From contig OY754467.1 of NCBI GenBank assembly GCA_963575645.1, positions 31,431,108 to 31,495,107 of the forward strand: DNA of 64,000 nt. The letters are read 5' to 3'. Position 1 is the first letter of the stretch. The number at the start of each line of letters is the position of its first letter. Position numbers and translations under genes: made by a program. This document shows, one piece after another, positions 1 to 10,298 of this stretch. A model generated the notes under the pieces. It made no database searches. It saw only the letters and a program-made list of their open reading frames with translations, and was not told where the DNA came from. Source of the stretch: Xanthostigma xanthostigma. Its lineage: Eukaryota; Arthropoda; Insecta; Raphidioptera; Raphidiidae.

Positions 1-711
1 ACAGTTTTGTGCTATATGGCCGTATTGATTACAAATATAGCATTTCGTGTCTATACTCAAATAAATTTTGTAATTGTCGTTGTCAAATTTACATATTAGT
101 TGTTCTGGTACTGGTATTGAATCGTTAGGGATAATGTAAACAAATCTTCTGAAGCTTACTATATGTTCGGCTTCTGGTTCTGCTGATCCCGCTTTTATAA
201 AATGTATAGGAGATACTAGCTTGATTCCTATATTACTTAAATCTTTTTCAATTATGTGGTTAGGTATAAATGGAAAAATATTTGATATAGTTAACTTTTT
301 AGCAGGGGTAATATATCTTCGTATGCTGACAGTATAACCTTCAACTAATATAGAGCTATTTTCTGCCACCAGTTTGTCTACTATGTTAGTACTAGTAAGG
401 AACATACATATTCTGTTATTCGAGATACGAGATGCTGCAATTATGTTTTTTGGAGTTACTATTGCTGCCACAGCTGAGATATATGATTTAATTTTCACTC
501 CATTAATTGAATTTATCAGAATTCCTTGTTCTTTTGTGGGATACGGGAATGCTGCATTATTTTTCACAGTATCAGCAAACGATTTGGTCGATTCCGTAGT
601 ACGATTTTCTTCGTTGTTGAGTTGATTATTAGCCATTGTAGGTTTGTTTAAATTTTTATTGTTATTTTCTATTTGGTTTGGTGAAGTAGTGTAGTTTATA
701 ATATTATCCAT
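1..711 (-). CDS. LINE ORF1: gag-like nucleic-acid-binding protein (5' part, runs off the window)
   Basis: A 237-codon open frame on the minus strand starts at an ATG at 711-709 and is still open at base 1. A TGA in the same frame at 726-724 bounds it upstream. The first residues are Asn-rich (MDNIINYTTSPNQIENN). The middle reads like the RRM-type region of ORF1 proteins of non-LTR retrotransposons, with VSFRRFVYIIPNDSIPVPEQ near residues 190-210. The last visible residues are a CCHC zinc knuckle, CYICNQYGHIAQNC (C-x2-C-x4-H-x4-C). ORF1 proteins of this kind bind the element's own RNA and act as chaperones for target-primed reverse transcription. The endonuclease/reverse transcriptase ORF should lie beyond the left edge. 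No break is seen in the visible part. Jockey/I-type clade is inferred; the clade cannot be fixed without the reverse transcriptase. Confidence 0.85.
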   Translation of the reverse strand, partial: MDNIINYTTSPNQIENNNKNLNKPTMANNQLNNEENRTTESTKSFADTVKNNAAFPYPTKEQGILINSINGVKIKSYISAVAAIVTPKNIIAASRISNNRICMFLTSTNIVDKLVAENSSILVEGYTVSIRRYITPAKKLTISNIFPFIPNHIIEKDLSNIGIKLVSPIHFIKAGSAEPEAEHIVSFRRFVYIIPNDSIPVPEQLICKFDNDNYKIYLSIDTKCYICNQYGHIAQNC

Positions 712-3211
712 GGTTGTTAGAAATCATTTTGTATTAGGTTTGCGCACCCGATCGCGAACGGCCAGATGGCGTAGGCGTTGGTTATTGTAATATTATATTT
801 ATTGGTTATTAGATGTCGCTAATTATTGATTAGTTAGAATTAAACAATTTGTGTTTATGGAAATTAATTATGATTACCTCTATCAAACAGAGAGCAAAGA
901 TAACCTCATCAGCAGATGCTGGCAATTAGTTAAAAATTGCCAACCTATTTAATCAGGATATGAATCTTAATCACTTATAAGTAATATATTTGTAAATAGT
1001 CTTAGATTATTATATTTTAACAGATCACTTTCTTGATATGTAAAAACTATTTAATTATTGATAGAGCTGTAATTACACACCATTCACACAGATCACGTGA
1101 CTATCGAAGCCTTGGTATTTTTTAAAATCTTTTATTTAACAATGCTTTGACTGCTACAAATCTTGCAAGTCGATTTTTTACATTTATGTGTTTGCTAGGA
1201 TGAGGCATATGGGCTAAGATATACAACTTAAAAAAAATAATTTGAAAATAAGGAGTACAGACAACAGTCTGTTAAGCCCTGATTTAAATTAATGAACTTT
1301 TATGGCTGATAGAAGTTGAAATTTGAAATTCGTTGATATAAAAGTGTTAATAAAACGGGCATATAGGAGCTTAGAGATGCGGTTTGACTCGCTATATCTG
1401 TGCTTATATAAGCGCTCTCTATGTGTATGAGTTGGCTTTTCCAATTTTCCACGTCAGTTAACTATACTGAATAATTAAATAGTTTACGAATCTCAAAGTA
1501 GCTGTAAAATTTTCCAAGCATTGCTTTTCATATACTTACAGTAGCGTAGGTGGAACCTTGTGTCATTCGTTATATATTTTTTTGGAAATTAAAGTCTATT
1601 TTTTCCTGGGGACATAAACAACCGAGTTTGATCATGCCATTGACAGCGAATCTCCACGAACGTCTCAAAACATTTTTATTGCGATGCCCCTCATAACTAA
1701 TCATTGGATCATCTAAAATCAAAATGCAAAATTATTTTATTAGTTGATAAGTTTCTGCAGATAACAGTTTAAAGTATTTTTATTTTATTGATTTTTAAAT
1801 TTTTTACAGCATTTAGATTTCAAAATGCTGTTTTTTCGTCTAAAAAATCGAACAGTTTGTTATTTTAAAATACGTTAAAATTAAAAAAAACTCGATATCA
1901 TTATCTCGTCATTTATGTAAAGAAAGAGTGTGCAAAGTTTGAAAAGGATCGGTGCAGTAGATTTTGCGCTACAGTGGGCAGCAACTTCAAAGATGACAAG
2001 AGTAAGAAAAACCAGAAAAACGCTTTAAAGTTTTGCAGGTATAGAAAACCGCCCTGAGCAACGGACGTTCAATTGCTCATAACTACGTTAATTTTGCTCC
2101 TATCGACTTGAAATTTTAAAACAATATTCTTGAGATGATATACATTCCTTTGATATTTTTTTGTAATGCAAAAAAAGATTAAAAACCTTATCCCCTCCGC
2201 GCGAGTGCATTACAAGTCTACAAATTCCCCCTAAAATTAATTAGTTACAGCCATCCCGGAATTATTGTTAAAGCTAAAGAATTTGAGTAAACGCCAACCG
2301 AAGAACCAAGAATAACTACAGATCCTACAGGCAAAGAAATGAAAAAAAAATGCTGGCCAAACTTACAACTTTAAAAACAAATATAAAATTCGCAGGTAGA
2401 ATCGGTAGTGTGATTCTTGATCCCTCATTTTATATTTACCCGAACCCTTTAGTTTTAAAAATAGCGATGGGAGAGTTGCGAGTAAAACGGATTTTCAGAT
2501 GACAAATTGGTGGTATCTGTGCCAGAAAGCCGACTGCGATGTATTTACTAGCTCCAACGTTAACCGACATTTTGAATAAATGCTGCCTACTAAAATAAAT
2601 AACTAACCAATATAATTATTGATATAAGCTTTGATAACAATGCTGTAATTTTATTGAGTTTTCTTTTTTCTTCTTCTACAATGCCACAGGTATTTGTGAA
2701 ATTGGATTGTTACAAAAATTGAGAGGAGAGCACAACCTTACAAAAAAAGACACGCGAAAGTACAGAACGGTTGAAAACTGCTGGTCTAGACTGTAGTCTG
2801 AGAGCGGATGAAATTATCAGATGGATTTCTAGTTGCTTATCGAAAATAATATTAAAATAAAAATATAAATTTATACTATGGCAAAATAACTCCGCCATTC
2901 ATCATAAAAAAGGATTAGTCGTGTGTTAATAAATTTCAAAAATGTTTTATTTATAAAATTTGTATTATGAATATTATTGTGAATTACTGTTAGTAGACTT
3001 AAGACACCCAAAAGGCTTAATGGATTTTTCTTGGAGATAGGTAGACAGAAAACAGTGTTAGTAATTTGTATGTTTGAACATTTATCATCAACTTAAAAAT
3101 TTTTACCTCTCATTACTTTATTACCTGTTACCTCACAAAAACGTCCAGTAATTCAGTTACTCGGTGCGGCGTTAGCTACTTGGTTAAATAAATAACATAT
3201 ACATAGTGTTT
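712..3211. other. Stretch without a supported gene, including the LINE leader
   Basis: The first 250 bases or so upstream of the LINE ORF1 contain a GC-richer patch near 735-780 and are probably its 5' leader; the end of the element is not defined. The rest is A+T-rich. Bases 2445-2475 resemble 39,275-39,310, so at least part is dispersed repeat. No ORF above 62 codons looks coding and no structural repeat stands out. Confidence 0.5.
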
Positions 3212-3958
3212 ATGAATAAAATGGAAGGTATAAATTCAGTTCCAACATTACGGTGTTTGACCAAAAATAAACTAACAATGTTGATAATTAGTGCTAAAAG
3301 TCTTAAAATTAAATTCAACCAGTCGTTACGAGTTCGAGAAAGTAAGTGCCGGTGTTTTGAATTATCAACATATAAAACATTTGTTAAGTTTGCAAGTGGG
3401 GAAGCAGAAAAATTAACATTGCCAAAAACTGTACTTAATGAAATTTTGCCGTGCATTCAGTTTATGTGTAAAGACATTGTTTTATATTTGAGAGAAATAA
3501 ATAAATGCCTAAAAGATGAAGTTCTTCAAATGGGTGACAATTTCCATTGGGACATGAATGGAAAAATTAATTCCAAAAAAACGCTGGAAAGATACGTTTT
3601 TAATAATGAGTCTGTTAGTATTGTAAATCGCTGTTTATTAGCTTGTATTTATTATTGCGAAAGCGCAATAATGCGTTTTTATAAACAGTGTGGGGCAAAC
3701 TTATTCAAACACGTTCGTCGTGCTACTGCATTTAACAGGGATGGAATAATACACGTACTTTATTGGGAGGACATTCTGAGCGGAAATCAGTTATATACAC
3801 CACTTTGGGTTGAGTGTATTACAAATTCAGCACTCGAATTTTCTGGTGATATTAGTTTGGACTATTTTATGAAACTGAATCCAAATACGGAATTGCTGAT
3901 GAAAAATTTTTCGATTCTCCTAATAAATATGAATATAAGAGAAACACGTACAGTATAA
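3212..3958 (+). CDS. Unrecognised protein, 248 residues, possible host gene
   Basis: A long open frame in a region whose random ORFs are under 90 codons. The first ATG is 3212, with a second at 3221. The protein is basic, with no signal peptide and no clear membrane segment. Readable stretches include VPTLRCLTKN near the start, TLERYVFNNESVSIVNRCL around residue 130 and LACIYYCES just after it. From memory only, the 'x-TAxxLIxNExxxIxxRFxxACxYCxxD' layout resembles uncharacterised proteins I associate with orb-weaver spiders; I cannot test this. The codons end at TAA 3956-3958, and the last 20 or so residues look less protein-like than the rest. A second open frame (about 3856-4209) overlaps this end, and a run of five A and five T (3902-3911) lies in the overlap. 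A one-base slip there, or an intron, would explain the pair. No neighbour suggests a function. It could also be a decaying gene copy. Confidence 0.55.
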   Translation: MNKMEGINSVPTLRCLTKNKLTMLIISAKSLKIKFNQSLRVRESKCRCFELSTYKTFVKFASGEAEKLTLPKTVLNEILPCIQFMCKDIVLYLREINKCLKDEVLQMGDNFHWDMNGKINSKKTLERYVFNNESVSIVNRCLLACIYYCESAIMRFYKQCGANLFKHVRRATAFNRDGIIHVLYWEDILSGNQLYTPLWVECITNSALEFSGDISLDYFMKLNPNTELLMKNFSILLINMNIRETRTV

Positions 3959-4209
3959 TGAGCATGCACGAGTACATACTAACTAATTCAACTCACTCGA
4001 CGATAATGAAGATGCTCAAGAAACACAAGAATGGTAAAGATTTACTCAACTGTGTTCTGGATCGATACTATCTTCAGCATTTGTTTGTTTCTGTTTTTAA
4101 ACTCGTCATTGCTACCGACTCCATCGAAAACGATCAACTCGAGAACATTCGCACGCGAGTTCGATCACGTAGCTATTATGATCATAATGTAACTTGCCTT
4201 TTTCAATAG
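3958..4209 (+). CDS. Overlapping downstream frame of the 3.2-kb ORF
   Basis: Open frame of 83 codons from ATG 3958, sharing one base with the stop of the preceding ORF (TAATG). The same frame is open further upstream, back to the stop at 3853-3855, so it overlaps the previous frame by about 100 bases. Residues such as DSPNKYEYKRNTYS upstream of the ATG and LKKHKNGKDLLNCVLDRYYL after it look like ordinary protein. The likeliest reading is that it is the C-terminal part of the same protein, separated by a one-base shift. The sequence A-AAT-TTT at 3904-3910 fits the X-XXY-YYZ pattern of -1 ribosomal slippage, but a mutational slip in a homopolymer is more economical. No domain is recognised. Confidence 0.45.
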   Translation: MSMHEYILTNSTHSTIMKMLKKHKNGKDLLNCVLDRYYLQHLFVSVFKLVIATDSIENDQLENIRTRVRSRSYYDHNVTCLFQ

Positions 4210-4689
4210 CTCTGGTGCTTTCCATGGTAATTCTATACCTACTTAAAGTATTATTATTGTTGAAAGTAGTAACAACTTCTTATAATTAATTATTTTTGTG
4301 AAGAATAATGTCATATTTGGAAATTATATTTTTTTCTATAGGTATTAATGACGTTTTATTTTCGACTACCAATAGATGAAACGCCATTTTGCAAAGGTTG
4401 GGCAAAAAACTTTCATATATACCTGGTATTTAAATTATAGAAGAGAGTTACTTTTTGTGTCTGTATGATTTATGGTTACAGATCTTTATTACAACTAATG
4501 CGAAATAAGTATAATCAAAATCGGTCTAGTAGTTTCTATGTATACAACCGGAGTTGGTACAGTGGGCTCTCCTCCGTAGCTACATTATCTCATATTTAAA
4601 GTAACATTGAAAAATACAGTTTTTGAAAATATATGAATATGAGACATAAATAAGAAAATAAATTTTAATTTCGATCCTATTATAATAAA
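4210..4689. other. Non-coding stretch downstream of the unknown ORF
   Basis: A+T-rich. Contains AATAAA only late (about 4659), so a 3' end for the upstream ORF is not placed. Nothing else is seen. Confidence 0.4.
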
Positions 4690-5176
4690 TAGTACCTGGG
4701 TGACCGAGCTTTGCTCGGAAAGTTAAATAAAATACTGATATGCTGATATCGCCAAATCTTTGAGAACCGTAGGTTCTCTGTCGCTTCCCTTTGTGGAGCC
4801 TACGTCTCCACCTTTGTTACAGTCTTACCTCGCGGGGCTGCGCCCCGCTCGGTTGTAAACAACACTAGTCGAGCCTTCGGCTCTCCATATAAGAACCGTA
4901 GGTTCTCTGGGGAATCATCGCTTCCCTTTGTGGAGCCTACGTCTCCACCTTTGTTACAGTCTTACCTCGCGGGGCTGCGCCCCGTTCGGTTGTAAACGAC
5001 ACTAGTCGAGCCTTCGGCTCCCCATATAAGAACCGTAGGTTCTCTGGGGAAGCTTCGCTACCTTTTGTGGAGCAATAAGATATTGCTGAAACAGTTTGAC
5101 TCCTTTGTGGAGAGGATTGTCGGCCCTTATGGCAATCCGGTACTTGTAAAACTGATTCGCCGTCATCTTGATCTAT
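4690..5176. repeat. Tandem array of short perfect hairpins
   Basis: Two and a half units starting at 4763, 4892 and 5029 (spacings 129 and 137). Each unit carries a series of short inverted repeats with 3- to 7-base loops: GAACC-GTA-GGTTC, GGAG-CCTACGT-CTCC, GGGGC-TGC-GCCCC and GAGCC-TTC-GGCTC. Before the array at about 4703 lies CCGAG-CTTTG-CTCGG. The G+C content of the stems is far above the surroundings. Units differ by a few bases only (for example ccccgctc versus ccccgttc). The array abuts the dispersed repeat R-C at 5177, and the two may be one element. No ORF spans it. Confidence 0.85.
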
Positions 5177-5560
5177 GATATTGCATTTTTCGCTTCAAAT
5201 TTAGGTTAAAAATTTATTTATTAAAATTACTCACCTATAATTATAATTGTTTTTAACTTTCTTTCAAATATGTATTTATTTTAAGTCTCACTTGAATAGT
5301 AATTAAAGATTAACTGTCATAATATTTTGAAAAAAATTGTTTCATTGTATAAAATTCCAAAACCTACTTACAATATTTAAGTATTTTCATACGTCAAAAA
5401 ATTGATTTTTATAATGATAAAATTTGTAAGAAAACGATTTTTTCGAGAGATGAGACCTAGCTAAAACGATTTTTTGCCCCCCAAAATCCCTTTTCAGTAA
5501 ATTTCATCCAAATCGTTAGGGCCGTTTTCGAGAAAATATTTAGGGACATAGGTACATAGA
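5177..5560 (+). repeat. Dispersed repeat R-C, copy 1
   Basis: Starts tctatgatattgcat and ends in cgttttcgagaaaat followed by tttagggacataggtacat, which looks like the 3' tail of a LINE or SINE. A closely similar stretch lies at 14,391-14,739, where it sits inside a different element (R-A), and a short minus-strand piece lies at about 52,445-52,480. No coding capacity. Confidence 0.75.
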
Positions 5561-6789
5561 TAGGTAGATACAAGATTAGCTCGTTTAATAATATAGCATA
5601 ATAATATAACAAATAGCTACTTGATGATACCTACTATTATTATTTATTTTACCACAACTAGGTTAATACGTCTCAAAATTGAATTCAACTTGCTTCTAAG
5701 TCGTAGTCGATAGAAACTCCAAAACAAAACAACGTTATGGTTGACAATGTAGAATATTGCCGAAATTGTCTCAAAAAGACAGTAATATGAACTTAATTTG
5801 CACATTATGGTGATACATGTTTTATTTTAAAAATTCATGTTAGTTGGTTCTCTGATATGAGCGCAATACCAAACACACCGCGGCAATTTAATTTTATTAA
5901 TATTATATAATTTTTAAATCTTCTGTATTATTTTTTTTCGCTACCAATAACTTCAGAGTTTGACCCATGTGCTAACTTCTTATTATCTTGAAAAATTCAA
6001 CATGACATAACAGGGACATAATGTTGGGTGAATTGATGAAACTTGAAATGGGTCAAGGATAGTAACAGTCTCAATGCGGGACCGACACAAATAAGAGAGA
6101 TCATAGATTATTTCTTATTTTAAACTCTAAAATTGAGTATGTTGTTTGGACACCCATCTTTTGCCAAATTTCAAAACTACATTATATTTTTTCTATTTGT
6201 TTTATTGCTTGGACTATGAAAGATTGAGTTGACCATTCGATCAAAAATATTTTGAACCGGTAAACTTTGGAAACAGCTATCAAATATTCGATTAATTTAT
6301 AAAGCAATTTATCACGCGATATACGCAAAGCGATAAACGCGTGCTACAACTTCAAAAATACATATTGGCATTGAGGCTTCTTTCGATATTTTTTCTCATA
6401 TTCGTAGTTCATTTATTTAAAATTCTACTAAAAACGTACGAAACGAATTTCATATTAAATGTTCTTTATTTTTCAGATTTTTTTTTATATTAAGCCAAAA
6501 AAGTTATGTAAGAATATTATGAAAAAACAGGAATTTTCAACTTTTTTAACCAAAAGAGGTATTTTCGATAAAAATTCAACGTAGCACACTTCAGATTCTT
6601 GTTCAGTACCCTTAAAACATCCACATACTGAACATTAAAACTCCCTTAAGACTTTACAGGTACAAAACCCCAATGCTTTAAAAATGCAGATAACAGTGTC
6701 AACGCTCAGTAAGGACTTCTAACAGTTATTGTGTTGACAGTTTCATTCGTGCGCCACTGACGTGCGTACCTAGATATTATTATATATAT
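5561..6789. other. A+T-rich stretch, nothing recognised
   Basis: No ORF, RNA gene or repeat structure supported. The last bases are a short TA run that forms the target of the next element. Confidence 0.4.
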
Positions 6790-7678
6790 CGGTGTTTCCC
6801 AAACTTTTCCTGCGAAGAAACACTCCACAAATCTCTAAATTTTAATAGAACATGTTGATTGTTTTATAGGGTAGGTGTCAACATTTATAACTTGTTAAAA
6901 TACCAGACATTTATTTTCGTAATTTTTCACGGGAATATAGTCCGGTCAAAATAAACAAATAAATTGTGGTAGGTTTACAATAATTTGCATAGAGCTGCAA
7001 ATTGATACAGGTCTTAGGTACACAATTACAAATAAAATATCAAAAGCCCCCATCGATTCTACATCTGCTAAAAAATTTATTCAAGGCTAAGAGTTAAAAG
7101 TATTGGGTTCTGGCACTTTTGTCGTAAACGTTAGATGTTATCTAAAAATAGGTTAGACAAAAGTTGTAGATCGTGCAATTGTTTACAAAAATTGTTCTTA
7201 TACTTTTTTCCCTACGAATGACCATTCTTTTGAAATGGTGATTTCATACATCGAAAATACTAATATGCATATTAATATTTAACGTTATTTTTGATAAAAA
7301 CGTTCAATTCGTACATAGATATTTTGGTCCCATATCTCAGGAATAGTGATTCGTAGGGAAAAAATATAAGAACAGTTTTTGTAGAAAATTGCATGATCTA
7401 CAGCTTTTGTCTGACAAATTATTAGATAACATTTACTGTTTACGATAAAAATGCCAAAAACCGACACTTTTAACCTTGAATAAATTTTGAAACAGATGAA
7501 GGATCGGTGGGAATTTTTGATAATTTATTTGTAATAGTGTACTTAAGACCGGTACCAATTTTCAGCTCTATGCGAATTATAGTAAATTGAAATGTTTATT
7601 TTGACTGGATTAATATATTGTATTGGCTTTCCGCGGAACTCGTGTTCGTAAAGGTGGAACATAGTTTGAGAAACACTG
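6790..7678. mobile_element. hAT-like fold-back element with long arms
   Basis: The ends read CGGTGTTTCCCAAACT on the left and AGTTTGAGAAACACTG on the right, close to the CAGTGTTTCTCAAACT pattern of many hAT elements. The 8 bases on each side (6782-6789 and 7679-7686) are both atatatat, an 8-bp target duplication as expected for hAT, though in low-complexity DNA. The two halves are inverted copies of each other over several hundred bases with scattered differences. Examples are ttttttccctacgaat (about 7206) against attcgtagggaaaaaa (about 7349), and tttgcatagagctg against cagctctatgcgaa. No transposase remains, so it is non-autonomous and old. Confidence 0.75.
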
Positions 7679-7686
7679 ATATATAT

Positions 7687-8690
7687 AATATTTGTGCGTA
7701 GAATATATTATTTTCTTGATCCTGACAGGCCGGTATCCGTATCATTATTAAGTTGAATGTCTGTTTCATGTTTGTACGAGCCACCACCTCGTCCTTTTTA
7801 CTAACACTGTCTTGCGTTGCACACATCCGCCCAAATTTAATTATATTTAAAATTGAATCTAAATACTCTAAAATCGGGAGAATATTATCGGAAATACATT
7901 GTATAAAACGTTATATTTCGTTTGCAGTGCCTGTCAAAAGTCAAAAATTATTATTTTTCTCAAAAATTATTAAAAAATGAAAAAATAATAATACAAAAAA
8001 TATTTTGTTGAATTTCCATAAACTTTTATTTGACACTCTACACGATGACCTTGAAAACATTTTTTTTTTATCATTTTCCATTTCAACCGCTGAAATTAAC
8101 CCCCAGAATCGAAATTCAACTCTTTATACTTTATTCAGCCACCACATTCTATCTCTGTGTCAAATTAAAAAAAATTAAGCAAATAATTTCAAAGAAAACC
8201 GCCTGTGACAGACGGACGGACGGATACAGAAGTGAACCAGAAATGTTTCGCTCGCACGAAACACTAAAACTGGTAGAAAAGGCGTTTTCTTCTTTTTTAA
8301 ATCAAATTACATAATCCAACCGACCTATGATTGCAAGGTGTCGTACAACGGTAAATCAGTAAGCATGAAAATATGTATTTATTAAAATTTATTTATTTAT
8401 TTTATTATTTTCTTCTTTATTTTAGTATTTTCTCATATTGTCAGCTAATTCTGAGTTATGTTAAAAATTTCAAGTCTCTATCTCATCAGCAAGATAGTTT
8501 AAAATCAATTACAAAGTTCCGCCCGACATACACAAATAGAAAGTTAATATAAATGTGGTAAAATAAATGGCACGACTCCGCCGCACTGACATTCTTGCAT
8601 AACTGCATCAGATTTAGATTTTCGATCGTTGGTGAACTATCCTTCCGAGACAAATGAATGATAAAATATTGCAAAGGGCATTAATGATAT
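7687..8690. other. A+T-rich stretch with a repeat remnant
   Basis: Bases about 8030-8310 carry ccgcctgtgacagacgg and gacggacggatacagaag, which look like the worn 3' part of a dispersed repeat. Otherwise nothing is seen; the short open frames do not look coding. Confidence 0.4.
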
Positions 8691-9129
8691 TTAATAAGAA
8701 AAAATTCGCAGGTTTGTGGACAAAAGTTATATTTATAATTGTACGACGTTTCGTCTATAAATTTAGACTTTTTCAAGTACAAAATTGAAAATTATTTAAA
8801 ACAATAATTATGAAAATAAACATTAATTACTAACCATAGCAATTAACAAAAGTTAAGGTACATAAGATAATTTTTTATTTTTTATTTTTTATTTTTAATT
8901 TTTATTTTTATTGTTTAAAACATTTATACATAAACTTGTTGCCATGTTTTTATCTTATGTACCTTAACTTTTGTTAATTGCTATGGTTAGTAATTAATGT
9001 TTATTTTCATAATTATTGTTTTAAATAATTTTCAATTTTGTACTTGAAAAAGTCTAAATTTATAGACGAAACGTCGTACAATTATAAATATAACTTTTGT
9101 CCACAAACCTGCGAATTTTTTCTTATTAA
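8691..9129. repeat. Perfect 179-bp inverted repeat (fold-back element)
   Basis: Left arm 8691-8869 and right arm 8951-9129 are exact reverse complements by my base-by-base reading, separated by an 81-base T-rich spacer with ttttta repeats. The arms end in TTAATAAG / CTTATTAA and contain acgacgtttcgtct, a motif also present in other fold-backs of the window. A transcript would form a 179-bp duplex. The lack of any mismatch points to recent origin or correction between arms. No ORF is supported. Confidence 0.93.
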
Positions 9130-9854
9130 CTATTATCGATGGACACGATATCTAATATATATTAATGATATTGATTTATTAATAAAAACAATACTAAAAT
9201 TTACAAATTTGTTTATAATTGTGGTCAATAGGGAAAATATTCCTAAGGAATACTCTATAAATTCTTAGTTTAAAATTCGGTGTCAACTCGCTGATTGGTG
9301 TGTTAAAAACGCTTAACTCGATCGAAATCTGGAATCCATTTTTTTCTCAATTACAAGACTTTATTCACTTCTCGAATAAAAGAAAATAAATACTTGATGA
9401 GTTATTTCATTGTAGACTCCAATTTATTGCTGCAAGTAATGCTTTTAACACTTCAACATCTGCTACAACTCTCAAATGTGTATTTATTTCATAGAAATGA
9501 ACCTTTCTCTGGGTTTTTCTTATTTTTTTGGACAGAAAGTGTGTTAAAGCGTGCGTCAAATACAACTAAGTGAAAGCAACTAACATTGTGTGTAACTGCC
9601 TTACAAGAAGTGTGAATTATAATCTTTTATCTTGTTTCCTTCTTTCACACATTTATACATACTACGCGGTGTATCAGAAATATACTGACAAACTTCTAAG
9701 CTTACTTCCGTATAATAACTGAACTGTCCCAAAAATGATACCGAACAATATCTTAAAACATTACATAATAGTAATCGCCGGAACAAATTTGAATAAGACT
9801 TTAAAATCTGAGAAAAATTTAATTTGTATAACATTGGGATCTTCAGGTCCTTTT
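9130..9854. other. A+T-rich stretch, nothing recognised
   Basis: No coding or repeat structure supported. The 17-base target duplication of the next LINE begins at 9855. Confidence 0.4.
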
Positions 9855-10298
9855 AGATTAGTACATTTAATAATAATAAATCCCTTTAACTCCTAAGTGG
9901 AGCATAGGGCCTCTACGAAAATTTTAAATCTAGTCCTATTTTTTGCCATACTTTTGACTTGAAGCCAGGTTGTTCCTTGTTCCATAACTTTTTCACGAAC
10001 AGTTCTTCTCCACGAAGTTTTTAGTCTTCCTCTTTTTCGGTATCCCTGTGGGTTCCAATCCAAGGCTCTCTTCGCTATGTCGTCATCTGTCTTTCGTAGC
10101 GTGTGTCCTATCCAATTCCATTTCCTACGTTTTATAGTTACACAGATTTGTTCAAGACATGCACGTTTCCAAAGTTCGTTGTTCGAGACGTGTTCATACC
10201 ATTTCACCTTGAGGATTGCTCTGAGACATTTGTTTATGAAGATTTGGAGTTTAGTTGTTATGGCTTTCGTCACTTTCCAGGAGATTAGTACATTTAAT
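9855..10298 (-). mobile_element. 5'-truncated LINE copy with 17-bp target duplication
   Basis: The copy (9872-10281) is flanked by agattagtacatttaat at 9855-9871 and again at 10282-10298. It is the last 410 bases of a non-LTR retrotransposon on the minus strand. The 3' end is short and finishes in a (TTA)n-like tail at 9872-9880. Truncation at the 5' end plus a long target duplication is the usual mark of target-primed reverse transcription. Confidence 0.88.
9893..10281 (-). pseudogene. C-terminal end of a LINE reverse transcriptase polyprotein
   Basis: Open from the truncation point to the stop at 9893, about 129 codons with no true start. It reads WKVTKAITTKLQIFINKCLR, then LKVKWYEHVSNNELWKRA, KRRKWNWIGHTLRK, LDWNPQGYRKRGRLKTSWRR and finally a tail ending FVEALCST. 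The 'RRKWxWIGHTLRK ... WNPQGxRxRGRPxxTWRR' segment is the C-terminal region of a widespread class of invertebrate LINE polyproteins, after the reverse transcriptase domain. The open frame is intact over this length, so the insertion is not very old. It cannot be functional without the endonuclease and reverse transcriptase core. Confidence 0.88.

Noticed and set aside
374-625. 83-codon plus-strand frame
   Set aside because: It is antisense to the LINE ORF1, which has family motifs.
3956-3960. TAATG stop-start overlap read as a bacterial-type operon
   Set aside because: The window is clearly animal DNA; the overlap is better explained by a shift of frame within one gene.
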